64,000 nt of DNA from Lantana camara (lineage: Eukaryota > Streptophyta > Magnoliopsida > Lamiales > Verbenaceae): NCBI GenBank assembly GCA_037501455.1, contig CM074857.1, positions 102,085,501 to 102,149,500 of the forward strand, written 5' to 3'. The notes under the pieces are model-generated. The model worked only from the letters and a program-made list of their open reading frames with translations, was not told the origin of the DNA and did not search any database. Below are positions 22,452-40,444 of the stretch, in pieces (within the stretch, counting starts at the first letter, position 1; every line of letters starts with the position of its first letter). Both the position numbers and the translations under genes were made by a program.

Positions 22452-23490
22452 AAGGGTTATTTTGTTGGCGATCCTCATTTTTTTGGTTATTCATAATTTC
22501 TTTCCTTGGAGGAAGTTAACTTATTCTATGTTTTTCTTGTTTCTTTTTGTGTGTTTCATACCTTGGTATATTTGCTTCTTCAACTCCGAAATTCCCACAA
22601 TTGTTCTCTTATTTTCAACTTTATGTAACCATCATTGTTTTGTAATTTCTAAGTCATTCCAAAAATTAATTGTAATAGTTTCCAACCTTCACCGAAATAA
22701 AAATCATATATTGTAAATGTCTAATTATTTTCTAACTCGTCGTTCATAGTTATCACTTCTCTTTCATAGCCATTACTTTTGTTGTGCCTCCACAATTGAA
22801 ACGGTTATTTCTCTTTCTTTAATTCAATTATATTTTTAATTTTTCATGTATTAGATGTTTTTGTTCCTAATATTCAAAAAAAAATTTTTGAGATTTCTAG
22901 TAATTAGAGATAATGTAAAATTACCAATCAATTTATTTTCATCAAAATCAGTTGTGATCTCATTGAATTTAGTAAACTTGCACGTCATTTGTTTGTAGGT
23001 GAGGTTTTCGTCGGCTTTGTTCACAATTGTTGCTGCCTGTAGAGCCAATTCAATTTGCCAATTAACATTTAGGTCATTTCTATCTATTTCCTTCAATGTT
23101 AGATTCTATATTATATAAGTTTTATTGAAGGTCAAATCAATTTTGTATCGCTTCCCATATCCGTGAATATAATGTCATGTATTTTTTTTCCCTGTGAATA
23201 TAGCATTGAACATATCGAATAAATACTTTTCTTTATCTTTTATAATATTTATTTATTTTCCCTCAAAATAAAATATGAGTAACAATATATAATTATAAAT
23301 AAAATGCCATAGTATGTCGAATGTTTGTTTATCAAATGAATTTTCAGTGTGCGGCATCATTCATGTGAGAATGTTGTTCTGTCAATTATTAATGTCTAGA
23401 TTTATATTTTTAAGTATTTATATAAATTTCTTTAACAGTGAAATTTATATGAATATATTATCTTTAAAATAATCTAAAATAAAGATTATT

Positions 23491-23493
<3 letters not shown>

Positions 23494-23556
<63 letters not shown>

Positions 23557-23585
23557 ATGTGTGTGTGTGTGTACATATATATATA
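23494..23585. repeat. (AT)n(GT)n microsatellite
   Basis: A long AT run passes into GT repeats and back to AT. Low-complexity sequence inside the Helitron. Confidence 0.9.
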
Positions 23586-25622
23586 GAGGTTGGTTTAAAT
23601 ATACTTTTCATCCATATAGTATACAAATGTCCTTCATGTTAAACCGAAAGATAAAGAATTCTAAATGAACTTATTAATAAATGGTGTCTCATGGAATTTT
23701 GTAGATATGATAAAAAAAACCCAAATAAGTTCCTTAAATATAATTTAAAGTCTCCTAAAAATATGATAAGTAAATATACAGATGAATTGAGGCGTGTATA
23801 ATAATGTATTTAAGGGTCATACAGTGATTTAGAGGAGGGGAAAAAAAAGAACATCGACTATGCGTCATTATTTATGAAAGCAACATAGATACAAAAAAAA
23901 TGTGTGAATAAGATATATATCAAAAAAACTCCTTGATCTAATGTAGTAGGCTACACTAATATACATTAGAAGTAGCTTCTACACTAAATACCTTCAGATT
24001 AGAAAACATGGACTATCCCAGTCACGTCTTAGTCAGGTTACTATTCCATCTTTTATATTACAAAAGTATAGTTTGTATGTCCATTCATACTAATTAATTT
24101 AAGCATGTGAACATATGAACTAAAATTGGTATATTCTATTGGATTCTAGAGAATGATATATCTAGTAAATTACGTTTGTATAATTCACTAAAGATAATGA
24201 GAAAATTAATTATGTTTAAAATGTATTTTCCTCGAGATTTTAATTTTACTTTTGGAGGCTAGGTTTATCTAATTATGAGCCCTTGTAGGTTGGAGATGTC
24301 ATGCTAAGTTATTTTCAATTAAAAGACAAACTAATATTATGGGTACATGCATTTTGCAGGTACAATCTGTTATATTACATATATCAGAGGAAAAGGAGTA
24401 TTAAATAACTCTTTAGTTGAATTTTTTTTCAAAAGTAATCTAAAGCGAAATATTTAATGATTCTCACTGAATTCGTTACTATCTTTTTTTAATTTAAAAT
24501 ACTGTTAAAATTTAATAATGCACACAATAATGTAACTATTTACTTTGGAGGTCGAAAATGTAAACAAAGAAAATGTTATCATGCATCGGATAGAAAAATC
24601 AAATTTGATCCATCAATTGTAAAGATGAAACGATCTTGAAGTTCTTAAAGTTCAAAATTATAATCTTCTCAATTGATTTTTGAATGCAAGCAGGCATGCA
24701 TTAGGAAATATTTTAGATTTTACAAAAATCATCACTTACTATTTACTGCCAATGCCCAACATGTGGGGTCGTTTATTTACTTGATCATTCATGAATATGA
24801 GCTTTCTTATAGTTTTAGAATCATGTTTCGCCGCTTTGCTATTGCCTTGTTGAATCACCATCTCCTTAATTTTCGCTTCTATTTGTTTTGAGTTTAGTGA
24901 ATTGAGAGGAACTATTTTGGAAGTAAAATTATTCTCCATGATTAGTTTTTCTGTTTACCTTTCTATATAATTTTGGAGGTCCGACTTCAGCTAGTGGTTG
25001 ATGATGTTATTTGATCATTATAGATAATCTGATGGAAAAAATTGAATCATTAATATAGAATGTGAAATACTAATATTGTATTGAAAATATGAGGATTTTT
25101 TTCTTTTGTGTTACCGTGTTATTACAAATGGTAATAATTACCCGTGAATAGGATATAACAATAGTGAGAATGGTAAGATTGTGGGCTCAAATTTAAATAT
25201 AAATAAGTTTTATAAATTTTAATTGCAGTTGCATCAAGGAGGGTTTGAGAACCGACTTTTATGTTGATATGACAGTCTATTTTTTTTTTATAATAGGAGA
25301 AATAGTTTTTAATTATTTATACAACTTCCAATATTTCACAAATTTGCTTCACAAACTAATGTATATGACAGATGAATAATAGTAAAAGCAAAAGGATGAC
25401 GCAATGAACATGAATAGGGAAATTTTAACTTACTTCAATTAAATAGGTATATGACTGGTTATTAAGTGTATTTGATTTAATTTAATTAAACTAAATAAAA
25501 AAAAAAAGACTTAATTACTTTGACTCCAAATTAGATATCCATAATTTTATATAAGTACAAAAATTGGTATATTAATGTTCACATGGCTAAAAAATGTAGT
25601 TGCATTGGTTTAATTTAATTAA
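23586..25622. other. AT-rich Helitron interior without recognisable genes
   Basis: Two kilobases of AT-rich DNA with only short frames, such as a 66-codon minus frame at 24939-24739, none of which I recognise. No helicase, Rep or RPA motif was found by eye. Confidence 0.5.
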
Positions 25623-26039
25623 AGGGAAAATTACATTGTTCTACCCTAAGGTTTGTCATAATTACAAATAGGTCCCTATTCTTTGTGTAATTACATTGAA
25701 GTCCCTAAACTTTCACTTTCGTTTGAGATCCATAACAGATGTTAGTGTGCCGTCAGGGTCAACGGTTGACCGGCCCTAAATACCCTGAATATTAAATTAT
25801 TATTACAAATAGGTCCTTGAGGTTTGAATTTACTAACAAAACGATCCCTATAGTTTACTCAATAACAAATAAGTCCCTGTATTTCAGGGCGGTCAACCGT
25901 TGACCCTGAAGGAACAGTAACGTCCGTTATGGACCTCAAACAGAAGTGAAAGTTTAGGGACTTCAATGTAATTACACAAAGAATAGGGACCTATTTGTAA
26001 TTATGGCAAACCTCAGGGTAGTACAATGTAATTTTCCCT
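25623..26039. mobile_element. Fold-back MITE with inverted repeats of about 155 bp
   Basis: The element starts AGGGAAAATTACATTGT and ends with its inverted complement. The arms match over about 155 bases with scattered differences, leaving a short middle. Flanking TTAATTAA occurs at 25615-25622 and 26040-26047; because that word is palindromic the exact duplication length is uncertain. Non-coding. Confidence 0.85.
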
Positions 26040-26564
26040 TTAATTAAATTGAACTAAATATTAGAAAAATAATTAAGTTGAAGTTGTAACCGCTATGTTG
26101 CCTTTCCTAGCTTGCCACTTGATCAATAGTTCGCCTCTCTCCCATATATCAATTATCTTTATTATATTCATTAAGAGATAATAGGAAGAGTTAGAGAATG
26201 ATCATATCGGTATCTTAAATATATTTGATTTAATTAATTAAACTAAATAAAATAATATAATTAAGTTGAATTATTAATTGTTAATCTACATAAACTATAA
26301 ATTATATAGTTAAATCAAATTATACAAGGGATTCATTAAAGGATAATATGAAGAGTTGGAGAATGAGAACAGTCATATCTTAAATATAGTTGATGTTGAT
26401 TTAATTAATTGAACTAAATAAAATAAAATAAAATAAATAAGTTGAGTTATTAATTGTTGGCCTACATAAATGATAAATTATATATTTAGATTAAATTGTA
26501 TAAGGATAATTCGGTCAATTCACAATGTAAGAAACAACTATCCACACTTTTATGTAGTTATAGA

Positions 26565-26736
26565 TTTGAACATGTGCTTAATCTAGATTTTTCTACTTTT
26601 TCATGAAATTTCTATAATAATCTAGATTCTATATTCTTGATTGATATCTAGACAATTCTTAAAATCTATTTCAAGATTTTTCTATAGATTTCTAGAAAAT
26701 CATATGTTTATTAGTTTGAGCACCAATATTTTAATA
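26565..26736 (-). repeat. Copia 5' LTR, second piece
   Basis: The remaining 172 bases of the right copia LTR, from TTTGAACATG to TTTTAATA, homologous to 16972-17143 with two differences. Followed by the target copy TCTTT. Confidence 0.9.
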
Positions 26737-26817
26737 TCTTTTTGGCAACCGCTGTTAAACTCGAGAAAATGGCTACGAAGAGCAAGCAACGAGCGAAAAA
26801 GAAAAGAGCCAAAACAA

Positions 26818-27152
26818 AAAGGTATGAACTTTTATTTTTGTGCAATAGATAGTGTATAAACTATAATGGTTCTTTAACATTAGCTTATGGTTTTTGACCT
26901 GTTTGACAATGGTTGCCAAATTTACTGAAGATATTGGATATAGTTCTGACTCAGAGTTAGAAGATCATCTATAAAAGAAAAAGGTATGAAATGTTATTTT
27001 TGGTTGAATTTGACATTGTTTTATTTGTTGTTTGTGCAATAGATAGTGTATAAACTAAAATGGTTCTTTAACAGTAGCTTATGGTTTTTGCCCTGTAGTT
27101 TGATGCCAAAGTTACTGAGAAGATTGGATATAGAGTTAGAGGATCATCCATA
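26818..27152 (+). repeat. Tandem duplication in the 3' part of the F-box gene
   Basis: Two adjacent units (26818-26978 and 26979-27152) share GGTATGAA, GTGCAATAGATAGTGTATAAACTA, GGTTCTTTAACA, TTAGCTTATGGTTTTTG-like text, and an ending in GAGTTAGA(A/G)GATCATC. Each holds a GT donor and a short intron-like stretch, so a terminal intron-exon unit appears to have been copied. Confidence 0.7.
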
Positions 27153-27414
27153 TTGAAGTTTGGATGGGACATTTTTGTCAAATGGATCCAGGAATTCCGC
27201 ATAGAACAATTCTTTTAGTTCTTAGAAAAGAACAATTCTTTTAGTTCATTTTTTGGATATTATATGCTTTGATATAATTCACTTGACTCTGTTAGCGATG
27301 TAATTCACTTTGAATATAATTCATTTTGACTTTGTTAGTGATTCAATTTTTCTTAATTTACACTTGATAAGTGCACAAAATAAGTACACTTGATTATCAA
27401 GGCTGCTTATTTTG

Positions 27415-29321
27415 TTATGAATGGAGATTTTTGCCTGGGCGGCCCCTCTGGCTATGCCGTATAAGTCGACATTTGGGACCACTGCACCAGCAATGGTGGA
27501 TGCTGTGTGGCTCCCATGTCCGTCGCTGTCTCGTGCCGAGAGGTAGAATGTCGACCCGAATGAATTGAGAGGACCGTACTCTGCTACAAACCCTTTGTAG
27601 TAAAATCTAGCTCCAACAATCTTTCTGCAAAGTTGTAGTTGTTTATTAATAGTTGGGGATAATTTCATTTCTATACCATGTTTTAGCTTATCCTGACCTC
27701 ATGTTTGGTCAGTGTATGCTATTATATTCATATAATTTCCATTCAAATATTGGTCAGTAAGGCTCAATGGCAAAAGTGAGTATTCATAAAATAATTAGAG
27801 ATTGATATCACCAAAATTCTTGGATACAGATGTAATGTACAATCTTTGAGAAGGAAAGTTTTTGTAATTTTTTAAAGTTCAGGGGAAGTTTGTGTAATCA
27901 AACCAAACTCCAAGGTAGGTCACTGTAACTACTTGTCGAGCTTTTCGAAGAAGTAAGGATCATATTAATAGGGTCATATACGTTTACATTCTTTTGGAGC
28001 TTGATGATAGGCTGCAGTTGGAGATTTATGAAATTGTAATTTCTAAGTACCACCCTGGAGGTTTGCTCATATCTTACAAATAACACCAGCATTAGTCATC
28101 TCTATTACAGAAAACCCTTATATATGTTAGTGTCATGGGGAAACTGTAATTTCAATAGATACAACGGGGTTCTTTATAATTGTGGCAAACTTCAGAGGTG
28201 TTTTTCGTAATTACCCCAATCTTTGCACGTGCAATACGATTACCTGTTGCAGTTTGATAGTGTGAACTTGTCTCTGGTCGAGCATACACCCTTGAATTTA
28301 GCGGGCACTGGAGGTAAGCCATAATCACTGAAGCTCTTGGATTCAGGCCAAACTCCTAAGACAAGAAGAATCAGAGATGTATTTTAGTTAATAAGAAATC
28401 TGTAAACTGTCGAAAGACTAAAATAGTATACCACATTGCTGGAAAATTTTTACCTGAATCAATTACACCAACGATGATGTCTGATGTTGAGTCCATTGAC
28501 GGCCCGTGATACATTTCCAGGTCTTTTATTCGCAAAAAGTACCAAGAATGTGTTGTGTGTAAACGATTAGTCTTGCTCTCGAATACAGATACAACCGAAT
28601 CACTCTCAGCACGTGTTTCGGCTTGACTTGAAGTCAGCATTGCCGAGAAGCCTCTGAACGTTTTCTTGTAGTGATGGCGTGCTGCATCGAGGCCCCCATC
28701 ATAGCTGAAAGATTCATTTGACAACATTAAAAACTCATTTAGTGTGTGTATTAGCTCTCCTAGACTTATGCATACACACCTTCTAGTGTGTGTACTCAAA
28801 GAAATCACCCTTGGATGACGGAATTCATCACCAAACACTTGTTACTAACTAGTTTTGTGACGGGATTCTGCATCCGTTCGCTAAGAAATCCGTCACAGCT
28901 ACTCTCAGCCCATCACAAATGTTTCTGCAACGGGCTGAGAACATCTGCAACAGTTCTTAGTGAAAACTGATATTCATACCGACACATTCTAGACTATGCA
29001 TACTTCTCGTGCATGTGTGTGCGCGCATGCGCATATTAACCATCCTCAACTCACACATACCTTCCCATTACCGAGGCAAGCATCTCATGATTAGCTGCCA
29101 CCACAGACTCCGAGTCGCGAAACGAGTGATCTCCCATGTAAACTATGTAATGCTGCAAACATATTTGTTGCAGAAACATGTGAAAACATTGATCATAACA
29201 TGACAGAATCATTCCAAGAGTACAAAATCCTGAACTTTCTTACCTTTCTATCAGAGGCACCTCCATTTGCTAATGCCAGTCTGAACAACAAGATTAAGGC
29301 AAAGTATCTGACAACTTCTAT
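27415..29321 (-). pseudogene. Subtilisin-like serine protease (S8 subtilase), truncated and lacking a start codon
   Basis: Five exons can be placed on the minus strand with correct phases: 29321-29244 (signal-peptide-like VVRYFALILLFRLALA), 29152-29061 (HYIVYMGDHSF, inhibitor I9), 28704-28454 (pro-domain end and start of the catalytic domain, VGVIDSG), 28355-28244 (VWPESKSF) and 27624 to about 27415 (DSDGHGSHTAST with the catalytic His). Catalytic Asp and His are present. The sequence ends soon after GIARGAAQ, so the Asn and Ser of the triad, the PA insertion and the C-terminal domain are absent. The expected first codon is ATA. A secreted protease gene once, now a 5' fragment. Confidence 0.8.
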
Positions 29322-29588
29322 GATATCTGAAATGCAGCTTCTGGTATGAATGTGTATCAAGAATTGAGATTTTATACACCAAAGAATCTGAGTTTATGAA
29401 GATGCTTCGTTTTCGTTAAGCCGGCCGGCTAGGTACTGAACTTCATGCCTAAAGTACAAATGCATGGTTTAGATTAGGCAGAAGAGGGATTATGAATCTT
29501 GTCAAGATTTTGATTATTTTGTCACTGGAATGCTTCAGCCGGCTTTTGTTTGCATGTATATATACTCAGAATGATTTCTTTCTATATA

Positions 29589-30573
29589 CGGATAATTACC
29601 AACGCCCCCTGAGGTTTGGCGTTATTACAGAATACCCCCTGAGGTTTCGGAAATTATAAACTCCCCCCTAGGCCGTTATCTCCTCCGTTAAATTTAACGG
29701 ATTGTGTGAAATTTACTATTTTACCCCTACTATGTTGAAACTCAAGGGGGGTATATGTAATAAAGAGACAAAGTTAAGGGGGCTAATGCAAGGACTGAAA
29801 TTGTTAAGGGGGTTTGATGTAAGTATTTGAGTTTTGTGTCTATCTAGAATTTTTTTTTAATAAAATGCTACTTAATGTTATTTTAATATTTTTATGATAG
29901 ACTAATTTCATACCTACAGTTTATGGATGTTTAATATTTTCTATAGATATTGACCATACATGTTCAATGTTTGAAATAATTGTTTAAACGGCTAGCGGAT
30001 ATTTTTGTGAATTTACTAATGTATTTGTTGATATTAGTGTATTTGTTATGATTTTCAATTTTGAGGAAAAAAATTGATAATGCACTAGTTGATCTTTGTC
30101 TGGGTTTTTTTATATGAATTTTATTTTGAGGAAAAATTTGTTATAATTGCAAATAAATTATTTTAAATTAACTTTAAATGGACTTGTACAAAATATATTT
30201 AAAACTAAGAAATAAATATGAAAGGAAATTTATAACTTATCATATTTTATAGAAATAAATATGCATGGAATATCTAATTCAATTTATATTTATAGATAAA
30301 ATATAAAATATTAAATTAAATAACAACTTTTTAAATACAAAAAATCCAAACTTAACTAATATTATAATTATATCATTAAACTCTAAGTAAAATTACAATA
30401 TATCCCCTAAGGGTGTTTTTGGAATTTAAATTTGAATTTAACGGTGTAATTAACGGCCGGTGCTATTTGTAAGCGAGGGTGTACTATTCAGGGGGGAGTT
30501 CGTAATTTCCGAAACCTCAGGGGGGTATTCTGTAATAACGCCAAACCTCAGGGGGGGCATTGGTAATTATCCC
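29589..30573. mobile_element. Mutator-like MITE, 985 bp, with inverted ends of about 90 bp
   Basis: Perfect 9-bp direct repeats TTCTATATA flank it (29580-29588 and 30574-30582). The ends read GGATAATTACCAA and CCCCCTGAGGTTTGGC, and the inverted counterpart runs down from 30573. The interior is AT-rich and non-coding. The TIRs include two CCCCTGAGGTTT blocks each. It lies about 270 bp upstream of the subtilase pseudogene. Confidence 0.85.
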
Positions 30574-30582
30574 TTCTATATA

Positions 30583-31700
30583 ATAAAATGGAACCAAATT
30601 CTGAGAAAGAATGAATCTGGTGAAATATGTCACTAAAATATTGGCATTTGGCATCAATTATATGTTGATCTTATGTTTGTTTTCCTGTTATAAAATGAAG
30701 ATTTTATGAATGTTAATAGAATATGTTATTACCTAATTTATGTGATTGACGTCCTTTATTATTCTCTTTGATTAATGAAGATTGATTGTCTCGTATCAGT
30801 ATCTTATGAATTGATTAGGATTGATTGTCTACTAAAACTAATGTTGCTCTCTTACCTTTCAATTCTCTTCTTATTATTTTCATTTGGGTTCTATAGTCTA
30901 TTTATATGAGTAGAATCGGGTCAAACCATTAGGATGTAAAATTAGTATTTGCATCACTAAGGACTCAAACACGAAATCTGGTAATTCTCTTTTTTAGTTT
31001 TTATTTCTTTATTTTGTTGTGTCCAAAAAATTACCCACTACCAACTATCAAATCCATCCACCTCAATCGAGAGTTCAAAACCTTTATCTAGCGTGTCAAC
31101 AACCACAATCTCCCGAACCAATTACACCTCATGTCTTCGGTGCGCAAAGACATCCGCGCAGGCATACGCATGAGTTTGCTCTCCCAAAATAGGGCCAGAA
31201 ATAGAGAAATGACCAAGTCTTGTAGGTAAGAATCAGAAGCAAACAATGCCGTCATACTTTCTTCACATACACTAATTCAGAAAACATAAACTTTATATAA
31301 CCTAGTCAAACAACTGTTTGTCCTTTGATTCAGTCCAAATCTTCTAAAATGTAATGATACAATATCTCCTGTAACACACCCATACACGTCGCGTGCATCC
31401 TGCATCGATAAACGAGGATTGAAATAATGAGAAAAACACATACTTTTCATTGTAATTCAATGTTCCGGCAACTGAATCTGCACATTAGACGTGCAAAAAT
31501 GAAACTTGTTTCTTGCTACAATGTATACCGTTTGTACACAACAACTATGGGTAGTACATGAATTCTGAGTAGTGTCTGCACTTTTTCCTACCAATTGCTG
31601 AAGGGGAAATGCAAAATCATCTAACCTTCTTGCTCCAAGATGCTACTGCTGGAACCCCAGAAAAAGAAAACATAAATATACAAACTACAGGTCAATTTTG
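30583..31700. other. Intergenic DNA between MITE and VPS4 copy 1
   Basis: AT-rich sequence in which I see no gene or repeat structure. The end nearest 31700 is probably the 3' untranslated region of the VPS4 gene that follows on the minus strand. Confidence 0.5.
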
Positions 31701-34891
<3,191 letters not shown>

Positions 34892-35265
34892 CTTCTCCGA
34901 TCATGAATCGATTATTACGCGATGAAGATACGGATTTCAGCTGGAAATTTTCAGGTGGGTTTCGTAGATCGGAGAGGAATGATGGGAAATTTGGGGCGTT
35001 TGATGCTTTCTTTATTTGAAGGTTGAATTTGGTGGGGGGAGTTTGGGGTTGGAGAGAAGGGTTGAGAATGATAACACGCTTTTAAAGAATGGTGACTGTA
35101 AAGTAGCTTGAAATCGCGTTTAGATGAAATAGCACTTTATTGGCTGGTCTTCGTTCTTTGTGTAGTGCATTTTATTCGAACGAATGTTTTTGTGGGGACA
35201 TCACACATGTAAAAGATCATTATGCCTCCTTTTTACATTTTACTATATATATATATATATTTACA

Positions 35266-35405
35266 CACCATGCACGAACACTTTTAAAAATATCATTTTG
35301 TTATGTCCTGTCCGATACGGTGTTCAACACTCCTCACCTGAGAAATTAAAAAAAATCCGTTCGTCATATTCATATTGTGTCGTATCCGTATCTGCGCATT
35401 ATACA
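35266..35405. mobile_element. hAT-type MITE, copy 3 (degenerate)
   Basis: A decayed copy in the opposite orientation to copy 1. It starts near CCATGCACGAACACTT, contains AAAAATATCATT, CCGATACGGTGTTC and CAACACTCCTCAC, and ends near GTATCCGTATCTGCGCATTA, all alignable to 9238-9387. It is flanked by AT microsatellites, so the duplication cannot be read. It lies about 370 bp upstream of VPS4 copy 1. Confidence 0.65.
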
Positions 35406-35426
35406 TATATATATATATATATATGA

Positions 35427-36182
35427 TTTGGAAAAGAAAGTGTAATTATCTCTTAAACTAGTCCATATGATTTGTTTTTGCTTTCCCTTAATTTATTTTT
35501 CCGAATAATTCTAGACTTCTAGTCCCAACCTAATTATGTAAAATTAGTGTGCGACTGATGGACGTGCATTTAGACTTGTCATGTAATTGCTAAAAATTTT
35601 AAAAATAACCACCACTTGAGTAATAAGTATAATAGGTTTATCATTATAATTGATTGAATTTTCATTACTGCAGCATGTTTGCCATTTATGAGATTGGCAA
35701 CATATATATGGAGGTGCTATTGTTCTTTGTTTTGAGTCTATATCATCTCTCTTCTCTTCTAAGGGGATGATGCACTAGGTTCAATACAAATTCCAAATCC
35801 ACCCAACCCCAATAAAGAGAAGAAAAGAAAAGGTTAAACCTTTCATATTCCTAACACAAACCCATAAATAATCAGAGATATTCGAACTCGGATCATTACC
35901 CTAAATAAAGAACCGTTTAACCACTTGGACCAAATACTTAAACATTGTAAAAACCCAACATTTTTATAAGCAATATTTCCATAGGATGAGGTAGCAAGAG
36001 TCCTCAGACTTGCAAAGAGGAGTGCAGAAAACTTATATGATAACAATTAGTGTTTGCACATTGAGTATGTTTGTTGCAGCAATTTACCATTTGTACATGA
36101 TAATGATAATAATAACACCATATACAAATGACACCAAATGCATAGCATAGAGTAGTTGCAGCCTAAGCACACCTCAATTTCT
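35427..36182. other. Intergenic DNA between the VPS4 genes
   Basis: AT-rich, no gene seen. It separates the promoter side of copy 1 from the 3' end of copy 2, both on the minus strand. Confidence 0.5.
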
Positions 36183-39348
<3,166 letters not shown>

Positions 39349-39605
39349 CCTCTCCGATCATAAATTAATGATAATCTCAGGGCAGATAAGATAATTGAAC
39401 CGATAACTACAAGATTCTTGATTTCAGCTTCAATTTCTTGCGGATTGATGGATCGGAAACGAATAACAGTGGGAATTTTGGATGATAAACTTGCTTGATG
39501 GTGTTGATTTGAAGGTTGAATTGGCTTGGGGTTTGGGGTTTGGGGAAGGGCTGAGAATATTACACGCTTGAACAATATGGGGTGGTTTTGTGTTGTTGAC
39601 CCCAA

Positions 39606-40303
39606 TACTTACATTTAAGAATGAGAGTTGAAAATCATTGGTTCCTCAATTAATGAATATCATAATATAATTTCAATTAAATATAGAAAATATATTATAA
39701 TTATTGTGTTTTTTGTAACATTAATTATAAATAGTAATATATTTTATATAACCAGAAATACAATGAAGTACAAAATTCAAAGAATTCAAATACTAATATG
39801 ACTCAAATCAAGTGGACCACGTCAAAATCATTTGAACCATTCGATATTTATCATACATAGTCGATCAAATACATGCGCCTCAAGCTCCATCATAGCTGAA
39901 TCTAGAAAAGTCAAGTTTCTCCTCTCGAGGGGTTAATGTTCTCCATTTTGAGAGCACATCTCAAGGGACTTGATTTATTATGAACGCTCAATGGTCGGAG
40001 CAACTATTATTCCGCATAAGATATTAATGTTATGTACGAATACTCCCACGAATATAATACCTCGATCACAAAGTTAGGATTGATATCATCATACACTCTA
40101 TTAATGGTAAATCAGTGCATTAAACACATTATTTCTTATTCACTTAAATATTCTTATAAAAGTTATTTCTTCTAACTTTCGTGTTCATCCCGAGCGAGAA
40201 AGAAAAGACCCTTGAAACTTGACCCTGAGCTATTTTCGGACTTCTCAGACCTTCGGGTATTAACCCTCAATTCTAACCCCTACTCAAACAATTTTAATTG
40301 ACG
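39606..40303. other. Intergenic DNA upstream of VPS4 copy 2
   Basis: No gene is visible. The part from about 40140 (TTCTTATAAAAGTTA, then CATCCCGAGCGAGAAAG) vaguely recalls an LTR, but no ends can be defined. Confidence 0.4.
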
Positions 40304-40308
40304 GTACC

Positions 40309-40444
40309 TGATGGGGTCAAAATACGATCGTCCCACGCTAGGACACGTGGCATCACCGAGATGATGACGTCTGTCTCCCAAAGGTTGCACCCATCGGCAC
40401 CCGAGCGCTAAGCCCAACGAGCGCAATCCTTCTTCGAGAGTTAA
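40309..40444 (+). repeat. Tat 5' LTR, first piece
   Basis: Identical by eye to 62238-62373. It ends at GTTAA (40440-40444), which is repeated after the nested element at 50693-50697. Confidence 0.95.

Larger units (their letters stand above)
20175..26564 (-). mobile_element. Non-autonomous Helitron, 6.4 kb
   Basis: Reading the minus strand, the element starts TCTATAACTACATAAAAG at 26564 and ends CACCTTGCTAG at 20175. A 7-bp-stem hairpin (CACGTGC, loop, GCACGTG) lies at 20202-20186, seven bases before the CTTGCTAG end. It lies exactly between A and T of the host LTR with no target duplication; the other copia LTR shows the unoccupied site. A TC start, 3' hairpin, CTAG end and A-T target are the Helitron rules. 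No Rep/helicase gene is present; the interior is AT-rich with only short frames, a fold-back MITE, an LTR-like fragment and a dinucleotide array. Confidence 0.9.
16672..26736 (-). mobile_element. Ty1/copia retrotransposon inserted in the F-box gene, with a Helitron in its 5' LTR
   Basis: The left LTR is 16672-17143 (472 bp). The right LTR is 19875-20174 plus 26565-26736 (300 + 172 = 472 bp), separated by a Helitron. The 5-bp target duplication TCTTT is at 16667-16671 and 26737-26741. The element reads on the minus strand: a degenerate primer site, TGATATCTAGAGCC, next to the right LTR, and a polypurine AAGGGGGAG next to the left LTR. About 10 differences between the LTRs suggest an older insertion than the gypsy elements. 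The internal region carries a large deletion. Confidence 0.9.
15586..27160 (+). pseudogene. F-box (FBA-type) gene, frameshifted and split by copia and Helitron insertions
   Basis: The F-box (PSEVSTDFLLRLP then RSRAVCKDWKKVSDDP) lies at about 15663-15775. F-box-associated sequence follows in changing frames (15868-16191, 16379-16591 and on to 16671). The coding region resumes after the copia element at 26737 with LATAVKLEKMATKSKQRA and a basic tail, then a GT donor at about 26821. Removing the copia element and one TCTTT target copy rejoins CQVF with LATAV in frame. Such proteins normally select substrates for SCF ubiquitin ligases. The codon before SDVPSEV is ATA rather than ATG, while a duplicated MSDIP upstream runs into a stop, so the start also looks damaged. 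Confidence 0.7.

Noticed and set aside
24739..24939. A 66-codon minus frame in the Helitron as an RPA-like Helitron gene
   Set aside because: No OB-fold motif could be recognised, and the AT-rich setting yields such frames by chance.
40140..40303. Possible old LTR just left of the Tat element
   Set aside because: Only a vague resemblance; no matching ends, primer site or target duplication.
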